Positions 55,705-63,810 of a DNA stretch of 64,000 nucleotides are shown piece by piece (position 1 is the stretch's first letter; every line of letters begins with the position of its first letter). Source of the DNA: Maribellus comscasis. Its GTDB lineage: Bacteria > Bacteroidota > Bacteroidia > Bacteroidales > Prolixibacteraceae. The notes under the pieces are model-generated. The model had not been told where the DNA came from and searched no databases. It worked only from the letters and a program-made list of their open reading frames with translations. The stretch lies in contig NZ_CP046401.1 of NCBI RefSeq assembly GCF_009762775.1, forward strand, positions 4,984,001 to 5,048,000, read 5' to 3'. Position numbers and translations under genes: made by a program.

Positions 55705-57363
55705 ATGAACGACATTAAAACATCGTGTGCATCTACTGACTGGCAGTGGGACACTTGGAACGGCATCGACTGGGACAAGTGCAGGACTGCGGTTGATAAG
55801 CTACAAGCGCGTATTGTAAAAGCTCATAAAGAAGGCAGACACGGTAAAGTGAAAGCTTTGCAGTGGACGCTGACACATTCGTTTTACGCCAAAGCATTAG
55901 CGGTAAAACGTGTTACATCTAATAAAGGCAGTAAAACTGCCGGGGTCGATCATGCAATATGGTCAACTCCAAATGCTAAATTTCAGGCAATTAGTGAACT
56001 GAAAAGAAAAGGTTACAAACCTCAACCGTTAAGACGGGTACATATTAAGAAGAGCAATGGTAAATTAAGGCCGCTTGGTATTCCTACTATGAAGGACAGG
56101 GCAATGCAGGCACTGTATCTGCTGGCATTAGAACCTGTTTCCGAAACTACTGCGGACAGTAATTCCTACGGATTCCGAAAAGAGAGAAGTACTGCCGATG
56201 CAAGGGAACAATGTTTCTGCGTACTGGCAAAGAAAACATCTCCCGAGTGGATTCTGGAAGGTGATATCAAAGGATGCTTTGACCATATCAGCCACGAATG
56301 GTTGCGAAACAATATCCCTATGGATAAAGTGATGCTTCATAAGTGGCTTAAATGTGGTTTTGTGTTCAATAAAGAACTGTTCCCGACAGAAGAAGGAACG
56401 CCACAAGGCGGGATTATCTCCCCGACTCTGGCTAATATGACATTAGACGGACTGCAAACAATGCTTGCAGAGAAGTACCATAAGAAATTTGTAAACAGGA
56501 CAACTACCTATTATCCCAAAGTCCATTTAGTACGCTATGCTGATGATTTTATCATCACAGGCAGGACAAAAGAAGCTTTGGAAGAAATCAAACCAATGGT
56601 AACAGAGTTTCTTCAGGCAAGAGGGCTTACCTTATCAGAAGAAAAGACGAAGATAACTCACATAAGCGAAGGTTTTAATTTTCTGGGGTACAATATCCGA
56701 AAATACGATAATGGGAAACTTCTAATCAAACCTTCTAAGGAAAGCCTAACGAAATTCATGAAGAAAATCCGGGGAATCATTGATTCCAATAAGGGAAGTA
56801 AACAGGAATCTCTTATACGGCTTTTAAATCCCGTAATTGTAGGTTGGGTCAACTATTACAAAAACTGTGTAGCCTCTGATACTTTTAGGAAAGCTGATTA
56901 CCTGATATTCGAAAAGATATGGCAATGGGCAAAAAGAAGACATCCCAAGAAAGGGAAAAACTGGATTGCCGACAAGTATTTCACAAGAATTAAAAACAGG
57001 AACTGGTGTTTTGTGGCAGACTTCAAGAGAGGAGCTAAAGATGACAGAATCGCCCTTAAACGGTTGTACGACACGAAAATTACCCGTTATGTGAAAGTGA
57101 AAGCTGAATCCAATCCGTTTGACCCGGAATGGGAGGAATATTTTAAAAAGAGGAAAGAGTATAAAATGCTCAAATCTCTGGATGACAAAAGACCATTGCT
57201 GTACTTATGGAAAAAGCAAAACGGTATCTGCCCGTTATGCGGCGAACCTATCAACATGGATGATTCATGGGGTACTACTGAAAGGAAAAGTACTGCTGAA
57301 AAGGAGAATCATTTAGTGCATGATAGCTGCCGCAGACGGAAGGACCAACAAAATAAGATGTAA
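55705..57363 (+). CDS. ltrA: Group II intron reverse transcriptase/maturase
   Basis: 552 residues. RT blocks are intact: GIPTMKDRAMQALYLLALEP, SYGFRKERSTADA, EGDIKGCFDHI, GTPQGGIISPTLANM (231-245) and VRYADDFIITG (YADD 278-281). Next the maturase X domain (IRLLNPVIVGWVNYYKNC) and a C-terminal part with CPLCGEP and HLVHDSCRRRK, an HNH-type metal site. The usual HH dyad of the HNH motif is not seen between the two Cys pairs. It would assist splicing and target-primed insertion into intronless traG-like sites. Confidence 0.92.
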   Translation: MNDIKTSCASTDWQWDTWNGIDWDKCRTAVDKLQARIVKAHKEGRHGKVKALQWTLTHSFYAKALAVKRVTSNKGSKTAGVDHAIWSTPNAKFQAISELKRKGYKPQPLRRVHIKKSNGKLRPLGIPTMKDRAMQALYLLALEPVSETTADSNSYGFRKERSTADAREQCFCVLAKKTSPEWILEGDIKGCFDHISHEWLRNNIPMDKVMLHKWLKCGFVFNKELFPTEEGTPQGGIISPTLANMTLDGLQTMLAEKYHKKFVNRTTTYYPKVHLVRYADDFIITGRTKEALEEIKPMVTEFLQARGLTLSEEKTKITHISEGFNFLGYNIRKYDNGKLLIKPSKESLTKFMKKIRGIIDSNKGSKQESLIRLLNPVIVGWVNYYKNCVASDTFRKADYLIFEKIWQWAKRRHPKKGKNWIADKYFTRIKNRNWCFVADFKRGAKDDRIALKRLYDTKITRYVKVKAESNPFDPEWEEYFKKRKEYKMLKSLDDKRPLLYLWKKQNGICPLCGEPINMDDSWGTTERKSTAEKENHLVHDSCRRRKDQQNKM

Positions 57364-57404
57364 CAATGAGCTGGTTTCTATTCGATAGAAATTTAAAGTT
57401 GCTT

Positions 57405-57438
57405 GAGCCGTATGAAGGGAAACCTTCACGTACGGTTC
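57405..57438 (+). ncRNA. Group II intron domain V
   Basis: GAGCCGTATGAAGGG..CCTTCACGTACGGTTC folds into the conserved 34-nt hairpin with a GAAA-type tetraloop and the two-base bulge. It is the catalytic heart of the ribozyme. It is within a frame starting at 57366 that reads into the traG exon, which should not be taken as a gene. Confidence 0.9.
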
Positions 57439-57479
57439 TTAGAGGGGAAAGCTCCCGTAAGGGAGCTGACCTACTCGGC

Positions 57480-57950
57480 AAGGCAATTGCTTCGGCTAAT
57501 ATGGCTGAATACCTGCGTTACATGTACAAGACCGTCCGTAAATATTTTGGCGAAGCCATTGTGGTTACGCAGGAGGTGGACGATATTATTTCCAGCCCTG
57601 TGGTCAAGGAAAGTATCATCAATAATTCGGATTGCAAGATACTGCTCGACCAACGCAAATACATGAACAAGTTCGACCAGATACAGGCTTTACTGGGACT
57701 GACGGAAAAGGAAAAATCGCAAATCCTTTCCATTAACATGAGTAACGCACCCAGCCGCCGGTACAAAGAAGTCTGGATAGGACTGGGTGGTGTCCAGAGT
57801 GCGGTTTATGCCACAGAAGTGTCGGTTTCAGAATACCTGACTTACACTACCGAAGAATCGGAAAAAATGGAAGTGATGCAACTTGCCGGAAAACTGGACG
57901 GCGACATTGAACTGGCCATTAAACAACTTGCTGAAAGTAAACAGCAATAA
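57480..57950 (+). CDS. traG: TraG conjugation ATPase, 3' exon
   Basis: 157 residues that complete TraG: KAIASANMAEYLRYMYKTVR, then FGEAIVVTQEVDDII (sensor/motif after Walker B), INNSDCKILLDQRKYM and the C-terminal helical LAGKLDGDIELAIKQLAE. All belong to the second part of the VirB4 ATPase core. The first codon after the intron is AAG at 57480. There is no start codon suited to separate translation, so expression depends on intron splicing. Confidence 0.85.
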   Translation, partial: KAIASANMAEYLRYMYKTVRKYFGEAIVVTQEVDDIISSPVVKESIINNSDCKILLDQRKYMNKFDQIQALLGLTEKEKSQILSINMSNAPSRRYKEVWIGLGGVQSAVYATEVSVSEYLTYTTEESEKMEVMQLAGKLDGDIELAIKQLAESKQQ

Positions 57951-57960
57951 CGCGCAGCCC

Positions 57961-58272
57961 ATGTATTCAGAAACTACCGGGACTAATCCGTTGGGAACAA
58001 AAAATGAATTTGCCCTGGACGATATAACCGGCCGATGGAAAAGCCGGGAAGGTGCACCGGATATCCGGGTTTACAAAAGCAAGGAAAGAAAAAACGACTG
58101 CTTCTTTATGGAGTTTGCCTTTAAAGCCGGAGAATTATTCCGGTGTCCTGTCAAAAAATACCAAGGTATCCGGTATGTTAACCTTTACGGAGTAATGAGC
58201 CTGTCCTACAATGCGGACAACGATGTACTGCAACTTTCCGCTTACGGAAAATATTACAGGGGTGAGGATTAG
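57961..58272 (+). CDS. DUF3876 family protein
   Basis: 103 residues from the ATG at 57961 (MYSETTGTNPLG). A small beta-rich domain: DDITGRWKSREGAPDIRVYK, FFMEFAFKAGELFRCPVKKY, YGVMSLSYNADNDVLQLSAYG. It resembles DUF3876, found between traG and traI in many Bacteroidota elements; function unknown. No signal peptide. Confidence 0.7.
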   Translation: MYSETTGTNPLGTKNEFALDDITGRWKSREGAPDIRVYKSKERKNDCFFMEFAFKAGELFRCPVKKYQGIRYVNLYGVMSLSYNADNDVLQLSAYGKYYRGED

Positions 58273-58335
58273 TGCCTTTTGGAAACTAATCCCGGCCCTA
58301 TCAGCCCGAAATATCAATCAATAAAAACAACAAAT

Positions 58336-58956
58336 ATGAAACGAATAGTTTTAATCGCGTGCATAGTTCTGATTGGCTTTTCCTATCAGTCAAAAGCACA
58401 ATGGGCGGTAATCGACCCGTCCAACCTGGTACAAAATATTCAACAGGTGGTCAAATCTTCGTCCACCCTGACGAATATGGTAAAGAATGTACAGGAAACT
58501 GTCAAGATTTACGAGCAGGGTAAAGAATACTACGACAAACTTAAATCAGTAAACAACCTGATTAAAGATGCCCGCAAGGTGAAGCTTACCATTGAGATGA
58601 TTAGCGAAATCAGCGATATCTATATCACAGGGTTTAATAAGATGGTTGCCGATCCCAATTTTACAGTGGACGAGCTGGCGGCTATTTCATTAGGTTATGC
58701 CCGTCTGATGGAAGAAGGCGGCGCATTGGTTACGGAACTGAAAAACATCGTAACCAGTAGTAACGGGCTTTCCATGACGGACAAGGAACGTATGGAAATG
58801 ATTGACCAGATTTATAACCGGATGCTCGGGTACCGTAATCTGACAAGGTATTACACGCAGAAAAGTATTTCCGTTTCGTTTATCCGGGCCAAGGCAAAAG
58901 CCGATACTGATAGGGTGTTGGCGCTTTATGGCAGTCCTTCGGAAAGATACTGGTAA
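58336..58956 (+). CDS. traI: TraI, DUF4141 periplasmic protein
   Basis: 206 residues from the ATG at 58336. Signal peptide IVLIACIVLIGFSYQSKAQ, then a long helical coiled coil (NMVKNVQETVKIYEQGKEYY, KLKSVNNLIKDARKVKLTI). The size and shape match VirB5/TrbJ-like proteins. In CTnDOT-type systems this is TraI. It would act in the periplasm at the pilus base or tip. Confidence 0.85.
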   Translation: MKRIVLIACIVLIGFSYQSKAQWAVIDPSNLVQNIQQVVKSSSTLTNMVKNVQETVKIYEQGKEYYDKLKSVNNLIKDARKVKLTIEMISEISDIYITGFNKMVADPNFTVDELAAISLGYARLMEEGGALVTELKNIVTSSNGLSMTDKERMEMIDQIYNRMLGYRNLTRYYTQKSISVSFIRAKAKADTDRVLALYGSPSERYW

Positions 58957-58975
58957 TAGCTAAAACTTGTAAATT

Positions 58976-59962
58976 ATGGATTTTGATAATCTGCACCAGG
59001 TTCTTAGGAACCTCTACGAAGACATGATGCCTCTTTGCGGCGACATGATTGGCGTGGCAAAGGGATTGGCCGGACTGGGAGCTTTGTTTTATGTGGCATA
59101 CCGGGTATGGCAGGCTCTGGCACGGGCTGAACCCATCGATGTGTTCCCGCTGCTCCGCCCGTTTGCCATTGGGCTGTGTATCCTCTTTTTTCCAACCATT
59201 GTTTTGGGAACTATCAATGCAGTGATGAGCCCGATTGTCAGGGGGACGCATAGTATTTTGGAAACCCAGACTTTTGATATGGAAGCTTATCAGCTACAAA
59301 AAGAAGAACTGGAATACGAAGCACGTGTGCGGGAAGGGAAAGCATGGCTGGTGGACGATGAAGCCTACGACCAGAAACTGAAAGACCTCGGAATCTGGGA
59401 CACCCCTGAAATCATCGGGATGTGGAACGAGAGGCTTTGGTACGACATTAAAATGTGGTTCCGTCAGGTGGTAAGGGATTTACTGGAATTGCTGTTCAAT
59501 GCGGCAGCGTTAATAATAGATACTTTACGGACTTTCTTTTTGGTGGTGTTATCCATTTTGGGGCCAGTTGCGTTTGCCTTTTCCGTTTATGACGGGTTTC
59601 AGGCAACGCTTACCCAGTGGCTTGCCCGCTATATCAGTGTTTACCTTTGGCTGCCGGTTTCCGATCTTTTTTCGGCGGTACTGGCACGTATTCAGGTATT
59701 GATGCTGGAAGCTGATATCAAGCTTCTGGAGGACCCCAATTATATCCCTGACGGCTCATATGGAATCTACATAATCTTTATGCTCATCGGGATTATCGGC
59801 TATTTTACGGTTCCGACTGTGGCCAACTGGATTATCCAGTCGGGCGGTATGGGCAGCGCCAATCACGCCATTAATAAAACCGCAGGAAAAGCCGGAAGCT
59901 ATGCCGCTGGCATGGCCGGTGGCGCTGCCGGGAATATCGGTGGTCGCCTTGTCGGGCGGTAA
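58976..59962 (+). CDS. traJ: TraJ, polytopic channel protein (VirB6/TrbL-like)
   Basis: 328 residues with about six transmembrane helices (e.g. GLGALFYVAYRVWQALA, IGLCILFFPTIVLGTI, FFLVVLSILGPVAFAFS, IIFMLIGIIGYFTVPTVA). The C terminus is Gly/Ala-rich (KAGSYAAGMAGGAAGNIGG), as in TrbL/VirB6 proteins, which line the inner-membrane part of the DNA path. Confidence 0.88.
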   Translation: MDFDNLHQVLRNLYEDMMPLCGDMIGVAKGLAGLGALFYVAYRVWQALARAEPIDVFPLLRPFAIGLCILFFPTIVLGTINAVMSPIVRGTHSILETQTFDMEAYQLQKEELEYEARVREGKAWLVDDEAYDQKLKDLGIWDTPEIIGMWNERLWYDIKMWFRQVVRDLLELLFNAAALIIDTLRTFFLVVLSILGPVAFAFSVYDGFQATLTQWLARYISVYLWLPVSDLFSAVLARIQVLMLEADIKLLEDPNYIPDGSYGIYIIFMLIGIIGYFTVPTVANWIIQSGGMGSANHAINKTAGKAGSYAAGMAGGAAGNIGGRLVGR

Positions 59963-59985
59963 TCTTAATTATAAAAAAAAGAATT

Positions 59986-60609
59986 ATGGAGTTTAAAAGT
60001 TTGAAAAATATAGAGACATCATTCCGGCAAATCCGGTTTTTCGCCCTGGTATTTCTTTGTCTCTGTGCCGGGATAACCATTTATTCAGTATGGAATGCTT
60101 TCAGTTATGCTGAAGCGCAGCGGCAGAAAATATATGTGCTTGACCAGGGGAAATCGCTTATGCTGGCGCTCTCCCAGGACATGGACCAGAATCGGCCGGT
60201 GGAGGCGCGTGACCATGTGACCCGCTTTCATGAGCTGTTCTTTACTCTTTCACCCGACCGGGAAGCCATAGAATCTAATATCACCCGCGCACTCTTCCTT
60301 GCCGATCGTAGCGCTTATGGCTATTACCAGGACATGCAGGAAAAGGGGTACTTCAACCGGGTGGTCGCCGGGAATATCCAGCAGGTGATTCAGGTTGACA
60401 GCGTGGCGTGCAACTTCGCAAGTTATCCCTACACGGCTGTTACCTACGCCCGACAAAGGATTATCCGGTCGAGCAATGTAACCGAACGCTCGCTTGTTAC
60501 CCGCTGCAACCTGATTAACTCAGTCAGAAGCGATAATAACCCTCACGGGTTTACCATCGAGAAATTTGAAATCCTTGAAAACAAAGACATCCGGGTTTTG
60601 GACCGGTAA
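59986..60609 (+). CDS. traK: TraK, VirB8-like protein
   Basis: 207 residues: a short cytoplasmic N terminus, one transmembrane helix (FFALVFLCLCAGITIYSVW, ~17-35) and a periplasmic alpha/beta domain. This is the VirB8/TrbF topology, and the gene place is that of TraK in CTnDOT. It would be a scaffold of the inner-membrane complex. Spacing is 23 nt from traJ and 6 nt to traL. Confidence 0.88.
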   Translation: MEFKSLKNIETSFRQIRFFALVFLCLCAGITIYSVWNAFSYAEAQRQKIYVLDQGKSLMLALSQDMDQNRPVEARDHVTRFHELFFTLSPDREAIESNITRALFLADRSAYGYYQDMQEKGYFNRVVAGNIQQVIQVDSVACNFASYPYTAVTYARQRIIRSSNVTERSLVTRCNLINSVRSDNNPHGFTIEKFEILENKDIRVLDR

Positions 60610-60615
60610 AGTATT

Positions 60616-60918
60616 ATGGCAAAAAACAGAAAAAGATTCACTGCCATTGGAGAACGAATGGAAAACCGTCTCCAGCAGTGGTGCGGGAGGATTCCTCCCG
60701 GTAAAAGAATTACCGTAATACTTACCCTTCTTTTCCTTTTTGCAGGGCTATCGCTTTACATCACATTTTCATCCCTGTTCAGTTTCGGACATGATGAAAA
60801 AGAGAAGCTGAACTTCAAGCATATCGAAGGCCTGCAACTGGAATTAAGGGACAGACGGAACAAAGTGGATAGTTTAAAACCATCAAATGAAATTTATTAT
60901 GAAAGAAAAAGAGAATAA
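60616..60918 (+). CDS. traL: TraL, DUF3989 protein
   Basis: 100 residues. A basic N terminus (KNRKRFTAIGERMENRL), one transmembrane helix (ITVILTLLFLFAGLSLYITF) and a short periplasmic tail. Found as TraL between traK and traM in this class. Its 3' end overlaps the traM start by 20-32 nt, implying coupled translation. Confidence 0.82.
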   Translation: MAKNRKRFTAIGERMENRLQQWCGRIPPGKRITVILTLLFLFAGLSLYITFSSLFSFGHDEKEKLNFKHIEGLQLELRDRRNKVDSLKPSNEIYYERKRE

Positions 60919-62239
60919 CAACGGGGAAAAGCTTGCGTCGAAAGAAAAAAAGCAGCTCTCTCCCCAGCAGTTACAAAAACGAAAGAAAATGGTGATTTTC
61001 CCTCTTTTCTTCCTGCTGTTTGCTGTTAGTATGTGGTTCATTTTTGCACCGTCAGGCGACAAAAGTGAAAAAACCGGCGATACCTTTAATACCAACCTGC
61101 CCACACCAAAAGAAAGCGATATTGTAGCCGACAAACAGGATGCTTACCGGCAGGAAGCAATGAGGGCAAAGCAGCAGGAAAAGATGCGCTCCCTGCAGGA
61201 TTTTGCTTTTATGTTAGGTGATGAAACACCGGAAGAAAAAGTATCATCAGGGAAAACAGAACTTCATGAAGTCCCTGAACCTACTGAAAACACTCCTGAA
61301 TCTTCACGTATAAAAAACAGTTCGGAAACCAGCCGGACCAGCGCGTTCCGCTCATCAGCCAGTCAGTACCAGGACATCAACCGGCAATTGGGGAGTTTCT
61401 ATAAAGAGCCTGAACCCGAAGCAAACGATCAGGAACAGGCGGCGTTGGAAGAACGCATCGGGGTACTGGAGCGACAGCTTCAGGAGAAAAACGAAGCGGA
61501 AGAGCAACTTGCCCTGGTAGAAAAATCCTATGAGATTGCTGCCAGGTACATGCCTGCGGATAAAGCCGCGACAGAAACAGTAGCTGCACCTGTACGAAAT
61601 GCTTCGGAAACAGAAAAGGAAACTGTTTCTATTCCGGTATCGCAGGTGTCCGCCAAAGTGGTTTCACTTCTGGCTGCTCCCGTACCTGATTCTGGATTTA
61701 TGAGAGAATATGCAAAACCCCGCAACCTGGGTTTTCACACGGTTGCCGGGGAGGAGACAGAATCGACAAAGAACACTATTAGTGCCTGCGTTGATAAAAC
61801 GGTAACTATTACCAATGGTCAGGAAGTTCAGGTACGCATACTGGAGCCAATACATGCCGGAAAAATACTGGTCCCGGAAAATACGCTTGTGTCCGGTTCT
61901 GCCCGGATCTCAGGAGAACGGATGAACATCTCGATAACCCATATCCAGTATGCCGGGAACATCATTCCGGTTAAAATGGAGGTTTTCGATATGGACGGTA
62001 ATCCGGGAATTTCCGTGCCGGGGTCCGAAGAACTCAACGCGGTAAAAGAAGTTGCTGCCAATATGGGCACATCAATGGGGAGCAGTATTACCATTACCGA
62101 CGATGCCGGTTCGCAATTGCTGGCAGATTTGGGGCGGAGTGTTGTTCAGGGCGCCTCACAATATGCAGGTAAAAAGATGCGGGCAGTGAGGGTTACCCTC
62201 AAAGCCGGGCACCGGGTATTGCTGCTCCCTTCCGAGTAG
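60899..62239 (+). CDS. traM: TraM, VirB10-like protein
   Basis: 446 residues from the ATG at 60899; an in-frame ATG four codons upstream (60887) is possible. Basic cytoplasmic tail, one transmembrane helix (VIFPLFFLLFAVSMWFIF), a long Glu/Gln-rich periplasmic linker with coiled coil (LEERIGVLERQLQEKNEAEE), and a C-terminal beta domain (SACVDKTVTITNGQEVQVRI, YAGNIIPVKMEVFDMDGNPG). It would bridge inner and outer membranes. Confidence 0.88.
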   Translation: MKEKENNNGEKLASKEKKQLSPQQLQKRKKMVIFPLFFLLFAVSMWFIFAPSGDKSEKTGDTFNTNLPTPKESDIVADKQDAYRQEAMRAKQQEKMRSLQDFAFMLGDETPEEKVSSGKTELHEVPEPTENTPESSRIKNSSETSRTSAFRSSASQYQDINRQLGSFYKEPEPEANDQEQAALEERIGVLERQLQEKNEAEEQLALVEKSYEIAARYMPADKAATETVAAPVRNASETEKETVSIPVSQVSAKVVSLLAAPVPDSGFMREYAKPRNLGFHTVAGEETESTKNTISACVDKTVTITNGQEVQVRILEPIHAGKILVPENTLVSGSARISGERMNISITHIQYAGNIIPVKMEVFDMDGNPGISVPGSEELNAVKEVAANMGTSMGSSITITDDAGSQLLADLGRSVVQGASQYAGKKMRAVRVTLKAGHRVLLLPSE

Positions 62240-62253
62240 TGAGCAAGATTTTC

Positions 62254-62268
62254 ACCACTAAAATATCC
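62254..62268 (+). promoter_or_regulatory. Recurrent element motif, copy 5
   Basis: ACCACTAAAATATCC, 33 bp upstream of the traN ATG and 14 bp after the traM stop. Followed by AAAACAAACAAG. Confidence 0.6.
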
Positions 62269-62301
62269 AAAACAAACAAGTTCAATTAAAACAATCAGAG
62301 T

Positions 62302-63222
62302 ATGAAGAAAATTATTTTGATGCTTGCTTTTGCAGTAATGCTATTTGCGGTTAAAGCACAGGAAAAACCCACAACCGGGGACTTTTACAACGGACTGACA
62401 CGTCCGCTGACTTTCGACCGGATGATTCCACCGTATGCGCTGGAAGTAACCTTTAACAAAACAGTACATATTATTTTCCCATCGGCTATCCGGTATGTGG
62501 ATTTAGGTTCATCGGATTTACTTGCTGCCAAAGCCGACGGCGCAGAGAATGTACTGCGCGTAAAAGCTGCGGTTCGGGATTTTTCACAAGAAAGCAACCT
62601 TGCTGTGATTACTGAAGACGGGGCTTATTACACCTTCAACGTAAAATATGCCGATGAGCCAGGGAAGTTGTCTGTAGAAATGGCCGATTTTATTCACGAC
62701 GGTGAAGCAGTTAACCGGCCCAATAACTCGCTGGATATTTACCTAAAGGAACTGGGGCAGGAATCGCCAATGCTGGTCAGGTTGATTATGAAATCGGTTT
62801 ACAAAAACGATAAACGGAAAATCAAACACATCGGTTCCAAGCGGTTTGGGATACAATACACACTTAAAGGGTTGTATGCCCACAATGGGTTGTTATACTT
62901 CCATACACAACTGAAAAACACTTCACATGTACCTTTTTCGGTAGATTACATCACGTTTAAAATTGTGGATAAAAAGGTAGCCAAGCGCACCGCTATTCAG
63001 GAGCAGGTCATATACCCCCTCCGCGTTTACAACAATGTCCAGGAAGTTGGAGGTAAAACCACTGAACGCATGGTTTTTACGCTTCCCAAATTTACCATCC
63101 CCGACGATAAACATTTATTGGTGGAATTGCACGAGAAACAGGGTGGTCGGCACCAGACCTATTTTGTGGAGAATGCTGATTTGGTTCGCGCCAAAGTAAT
63201 AAACGAATTGAAAGTGAAATAA
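62302..63222 (+). CDS. traN: TraN, DUF4138, VirB9-like protein
   Basis: 306 residues. Signal peptide IILMLAFAVMLFAVKAQ, then a beta-rich N-terminal domain (LEVTFNKTVHIIFPSAIRYV, the family hallmark), a linker, and a C-terminal beta sandwich (RFGIQYTLKGLYAHNGLLYF). VirB9-like in role: the outer-membrane-proximal ring with TraO and TraM. Its stop and the traO ATG share one base. Confidence 0.9.
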   Translation: MKKIILMLAFAVMLFAVKAQEKPTTGDFYNGLTRPLTFDRMIPPYALEVTFNKTVHIIFPSAIRYVDLGSSDLLAAKADGAENVLRVKAAVRDFSQESNLAVITEDGAYYTFNVKYADEPGKLSVEMADFIHDGEAVNRPNNSLDIYLKELGQESPMLVRLIMKSVYKNDKRKIKHIGSKRFGIQYTLKGLYAHNGLLYFHTQLKNTSHVPFSVDYITFKIVDKKVAKRTAIQEQVIYPLRVYNNVQEVGGKTTERMVFTLPKFTIPDDKHLLVELHEKQGGRHQTYFVENADLVRAKVINELKVK

Positions 63223-63806
63223 TGAGAGCGGCAGTAATTGTAATAGCAACGGCGTTGTGCTTTGTCCTGAGCAACGAGGCACACGCCCAGCGTGCCCTGC
63301 CGGGGATGCAGGGTTTGCAAATAACCGGAGGAATGGTTGACGGGATTTATTCCAAAGATAACCGGAATGAATCGGGGTATTACTTTGGTGCAGCGATGGC
63401 GACCTACGGTAGAAATGCCAACAAATGGGTGTTTGGCGGGGAGTACATGGCAAGGTATTACCCGTATGAAAATGGGCATATCCCGGTGGAGCAGTTTACC
63501 GGAGAAGGTGGGTTTTACTACAATTTTCTGTCAAGCCGGGGAAAAGCGGTTTGCTTTTCTATTGGAGCTTCTGCATTGGCAGGATATGAAACCGTAAATC
63601 GTGGAGAAAAACTACTCAACGACGGGGCTACCCTGCAAAATGAAGATGGGTTTGTATATGGTGGGGCGCTTACGCTGGATATGGAGAGCTACATAACCGA
63701 CCGGATTGTCTTGCTTTTGACAGGCCGGGAACGGATGCTTCTGGGAACAACAACCGGGCATTTTCATACGCAGCTCGGAATTGGATTGAAATTCATAATC
63801 AATTAG
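63222..63806 (+). CDS. traO: TraO, outer-membrane protein
   Basis: 194 residues. Signal peptide VIVIATALCFVLSNEAHAQ, then amphipathic beta strands rich in Gly and aromatics (SGYYFGAAMATYGRNANKWV, GGFYYNFLSSRGKAVCFSIG) ending in HTQLGIGLKFIIN, a typical barrel terminus. It would form or stabilise the outer-membrane part of the conjugation apparatus. Confidence 0.85.
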   Translation: MRAAVIVIATALCFVLSNEAHAQRALPGMQGLQITGGMVDGIYSKDNRNESGYYFGAAMATYGRNANKWVFGGEYMARYYPYENGHIPVEQFTGEGGFYYNFLSSRGKAVCFSIGASALAGYETVNRGEKLLNDGATLQNEDGFVYGGALTLDMESYITDRIVLLLTGRERMLLGTTTGHFHTQLGIGLKFIIN

Positions 63807-63810
63807 CCCT

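Larger units (their letters stand above)
55080..57479 (+). mobile_element. Group II intron in traG
   Basis: About 2.4 kb. A structured ~620-nt 5' part (domains I-III), an intron-encoded protein in the domain IV position, then a classic 34-nt domain V at 57405-57438 and domain VI, with a GTAA-capped stem (57451-57466) and a probable bulged branch-point A at 57473 in CCTACTC. The junctions were set where the two TraG halves join cleanly. GTGAC, near the GUGYG 5' consensus, begins two bases inside (55082), so the exact ends are uncertain by a few nt. It lies on the same strand as traG, as required for splicing. Confidence 0.88.

Noticed and set aside
57366-57475. In-frame ATG start for the second part of traG
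   Set aside because: This stretch is intron domain V and VI; translating it gives no TraG-like residues. The exon starts at about 57480.
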